From an uncultured Acidimicrobiaceae bacterium (lineage in GTDB: Bacteria; Actinomycetota; Acidimicrobiia; Spongiisociales; UBA5794): a stretch of DNA of 64,000 bases. Numbering within the stretch: the stretch's first letter is position 1; each line of letters starts with the position of its first letter. The notes beneath the pieces were generated by a model. That model did not search any database and was not told the origin of the DNA. It saw only the letters and a program-made list of their open reading frames with translations. Made by a program: the position numbers and the translations under genes. The DNA lies in assembly GCA_947258985.1 (NCBI GenBank), contig CAMYKI010000012.1, positions 1 to 64,000 of the forward strand. Reading direction: 5' to 3'. Below are positions 62,708-64,000 of this stretch, piece after piece.

Positions 62708-63688
62708 ATGACCGAAACGCTGCACCCGTTCACCTTGACCCCGGTCCTCTCTGCGCGACCGTGGGGGGGACGTCGCCTCGAGGAATACGGCAAGCATCTT
62801 CCCGATGGTGTGTTGATCGGCGAGAGCTGGGAGGTGGCCGACCTTCCGGATCACGTCGCCCCCTACATCGATGACCCGAGATCGCGGGTCTCGTCGGGAC
62901 CGCTGGTTGAGCTGTCCCTGTCTGAGGTGATCGAAGGGTATGGCGAGGAATTGCTCGGGCCGATTCCGCCCACAGCTGAAGGCCGGTTCCCGCTTCTTGT
63001 CAAGTTGCTCGATGCCAGAGAGAATCTCTCGGTCCAGGTCCACCCCCACGAGGGCTACGTTGCCGAGCACCCCGACACCCGGCTGAAGGTGGAGTCGTGG
63101 TACGTGATGGAAGCGAGGCTCGGTGCGGCGATGTTCCACGGCTTCAAGCCGGGGCTGAGCCACCAGCAAATCGCCGCGAAGACTGGTACAAGGGACGTGG
63201 TGTCGACATTGAGGGCGAGCAGGCCTCTGCCTGGGAGCTTCCACAACGTCCCTCCCGGTCTCGTCCATTCGCTCGGTGCGGGTTTGATGGTCGCCGAGAT
63301 CCAGACACCGTCGGACACGACTTACCGGCTGTATGACTGGGCGGTGGAGTACGGCCGAGAGCCTCGCCAACTCCATGCCGAGGAGGGTGCCGCCAGCATT
63401 CTGCTGGACCCCGTCGATGCCGGCAGCTTGCCTCCCGCAACGGGCCGGGGTGTGCGATTGCTCACCTCGAACAGCCACTACTGGATCCGCGAGCATCGCA
63501 CCCATGCCGGGATCGAGTTGTCCAACCTGCCGGGGCCTCGAGTCATGATGGTGATTCGAGGGGATCTGTCTGTTGGAGATCTGACCCTTGCGCAAGGCGG
63601 GACTGCCATCATCCCGGCCTGTGCCGTCGGCACTCCCGTTGCCGCCCGGCGCCCGTCGACGATCCTGGAGATCGGGCTGGCCGGCTAG
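62708..63688 (+). CDS. manA: Mannose-6-phosphate isomerase, class I
   Basis: A 326-residue cupin enzyme. The ATG at 62708 gives MTETLHPFTLTPVLSARPWGG; an in-frame upstream extension overlaps the gap. Zn-site elements are SVQVHPHEGYV (the Q-x-H pair), ESWYVME and FHNVPPGLVHSLG. It interconverts mannose-6-phosphate and fructose-6-phosphate. It is shorter than E. coli ManA (391) but normal for the Bacillus-like compact type. Its stop shares CTAG with the stop of the convergent ROK kinase gene. Confidence 0.9.
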   Translation: MTETLHPFTLTPVLSARPWGGRRLEEYGKHLPDGVLIGESWEVADLPDHVAPYIDDPRSRVSSGPLVELSLSEVIEGYGEELLGPIPPTAEGRFPLLVKLLDARENLSVQVHPHEGYVAEHPDTRLKVESWYVMEARLGAAMFHGFKPGLSHQQIAAKTGTRDVVSTLRASRPLPGSFHNVPPGLVHSLGAGLMVAEIQTPSDTTYRLYDWAVEYGREPRQLHAEEGAASILLDPVDAGSLPPATGRGVRLLTSNSHYWIREHRTHAGIELSNLPGPRVMMVIRGDLSVGDLTLAQGGTAIIPACAVGTPVAARRPSTILEIGLAG

Positions 63689-64000
63689 CTCTCTGCTGCG
63701 TCCATCGCCAGAGCGATGGCGCCTATCAACCCGGCATCCTGACCGAACGCGGGGGCGACCACGTAGTCTTCGACGGAGCCGCGGAGCAGGTCATGGGTCG
63801 TGTACCCGTTGAGTTGATTGACCAGCTTGCTTCGTACGAGATCGATGAGGCCGTCCTGTTGCATGACCCCGCCGCCCAGCAGGATGCGTTCCGGGGCGGC
63901 GACGTAGGTAAATGTCCGGAGAGCCTGCGCCAGGTACGTCGCCTCGAGGTTCCACACCTCGGGTCGGTTGCCGAGTTCGGCGCTGGGAGCGCCCCATCGG
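63685..64000 (-). CDS. ROK-family sugar kinase, C-terminal part only
   Basis: The frame is open to the window edge; about 104 C-terminal residues are present. WGAPSAELGNRPEVWNLEATYLAQAL and PERILLGGGVMQQ are ROK-family elements, the second being the C-terminal nucleotide-site strand. The WGxxxxEL and VWxLEAxYLAQAL pattern resembles ROK fructokinases. A fructokinase role would match the fructoside genes at the other end of the window and the adjacent mannose-6-phosphate isomerase, but the N-terminal ATP and zinc motifs lie outside the window. Confidence 0.8.
   Translation of the reverse strand, partial: RWGAPSAELGNRPEVWNLEATYLAQALRTFTYVAAPERILLGGGVMQQDGLIDLVRSKLVNQLNGYTTHDLLRGSVEDYVVAPAFGQDAGLIGAIALAMDAAES

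Overview
The window is high-GC DNA, densely coded on both strands. It has many GTG/TTG starts, 1-4 bp start/stop overlaps inside operons, a SARP/AfsR-type regulator, a LacI regulator with exact CebR-type boxes, and ABC sugar importers encoded without their ATPases. Together these point to an actinobacterium, probably an uncultured or deep-branching group such as Acidimicrobiia. That placement is an inference. No rRNA, tRNA, CRISPR array, insertion sequence or phage gene was recognised.

Layout. (1) 1-4.3 kb: the end of a sugar ABC importer operon followed by a GH32/68-like glycosidase, a sucrose-phosphate-synthase-like GT4 enzyme and a HIT/GalT-like phosphorylase. (2) 4.3-10.6 kb: nicotinamidase, methyltransferase, a cation-chloride-cotransporter-like permease, an EamA exporter, a 52-bp perfect palindrome beside a terminator, and a uracil permease. 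(3) 10.8-16.8 kb, minus strand: a molybdenum hydroxylase (FAD, 2Fe-2S and Mo subunits), a GNAT-like protein, a thiolase-like protein lacking its nucleophilic cysteine, and a DUF35 OB-fold partner. (4) 17-33.4 kb: a beta-glucoside/cello-oligosaccharide locus. It contains a GH3 gene broken by a frameshifting deletion, a very large GH94-like protein, a CebR-like LacI repressor with three operators, a solute-binding protein, two permeases and two related GH3 enzymes (one cytoplasmic, one lipoprotein). (5) 33.4-35.7 kb: GAPDH and an orphan histidine kinase. (6) 35.8-44.4 kb, minus strand: a [NiFe]-hydrogenase/heterodisulfide-reductase operon (MvhA, MvhG, MvhD, HdrA, HdrB, HdrC and a maturation protease). 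Its HdrA carries an inserted GltD/NfnL-like NAD(P)H domain, and a near-consensus Rex operator lies in its promoter. (7) 44.7-57.2 kb: a divergent galactoside locus. The minus operon is importer, GH36 alpha-galactosidase and galE; the plus operon is GH42 beta-galactosidase, DeoR repressor, galT, galK and a putative GT-B protein. (8) 57.2-64 kb: a SARP regulator, two flavodoxin-like proteins, two small lipoproteins, mannose-6-phosphate isomerase and a truncated ROK kinase.

How it fits together: the cell appears to import plant-type oligosaccharides (beta-glucosides, galactosides, probably a fructoside), split them by hydrolysis or phosphorolysis, and feed the Leloir pathway and glycolysis. The hydrogenase-Hdr complex, with its putative NADH-responsive operator, could exchange electrons among H2, NAD(P)H, ferredoxin and a disulfide-like acceptor when sugar oxidation over-reduces the cell. 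The less ordinary items are the HdrA-NfnL fusion, the Cys-less thiolase/DUF35/Mo-hydroxylase operon, the GH32-GT4-HIT trio and the GT-B-like protein at the end of the galactose operon.
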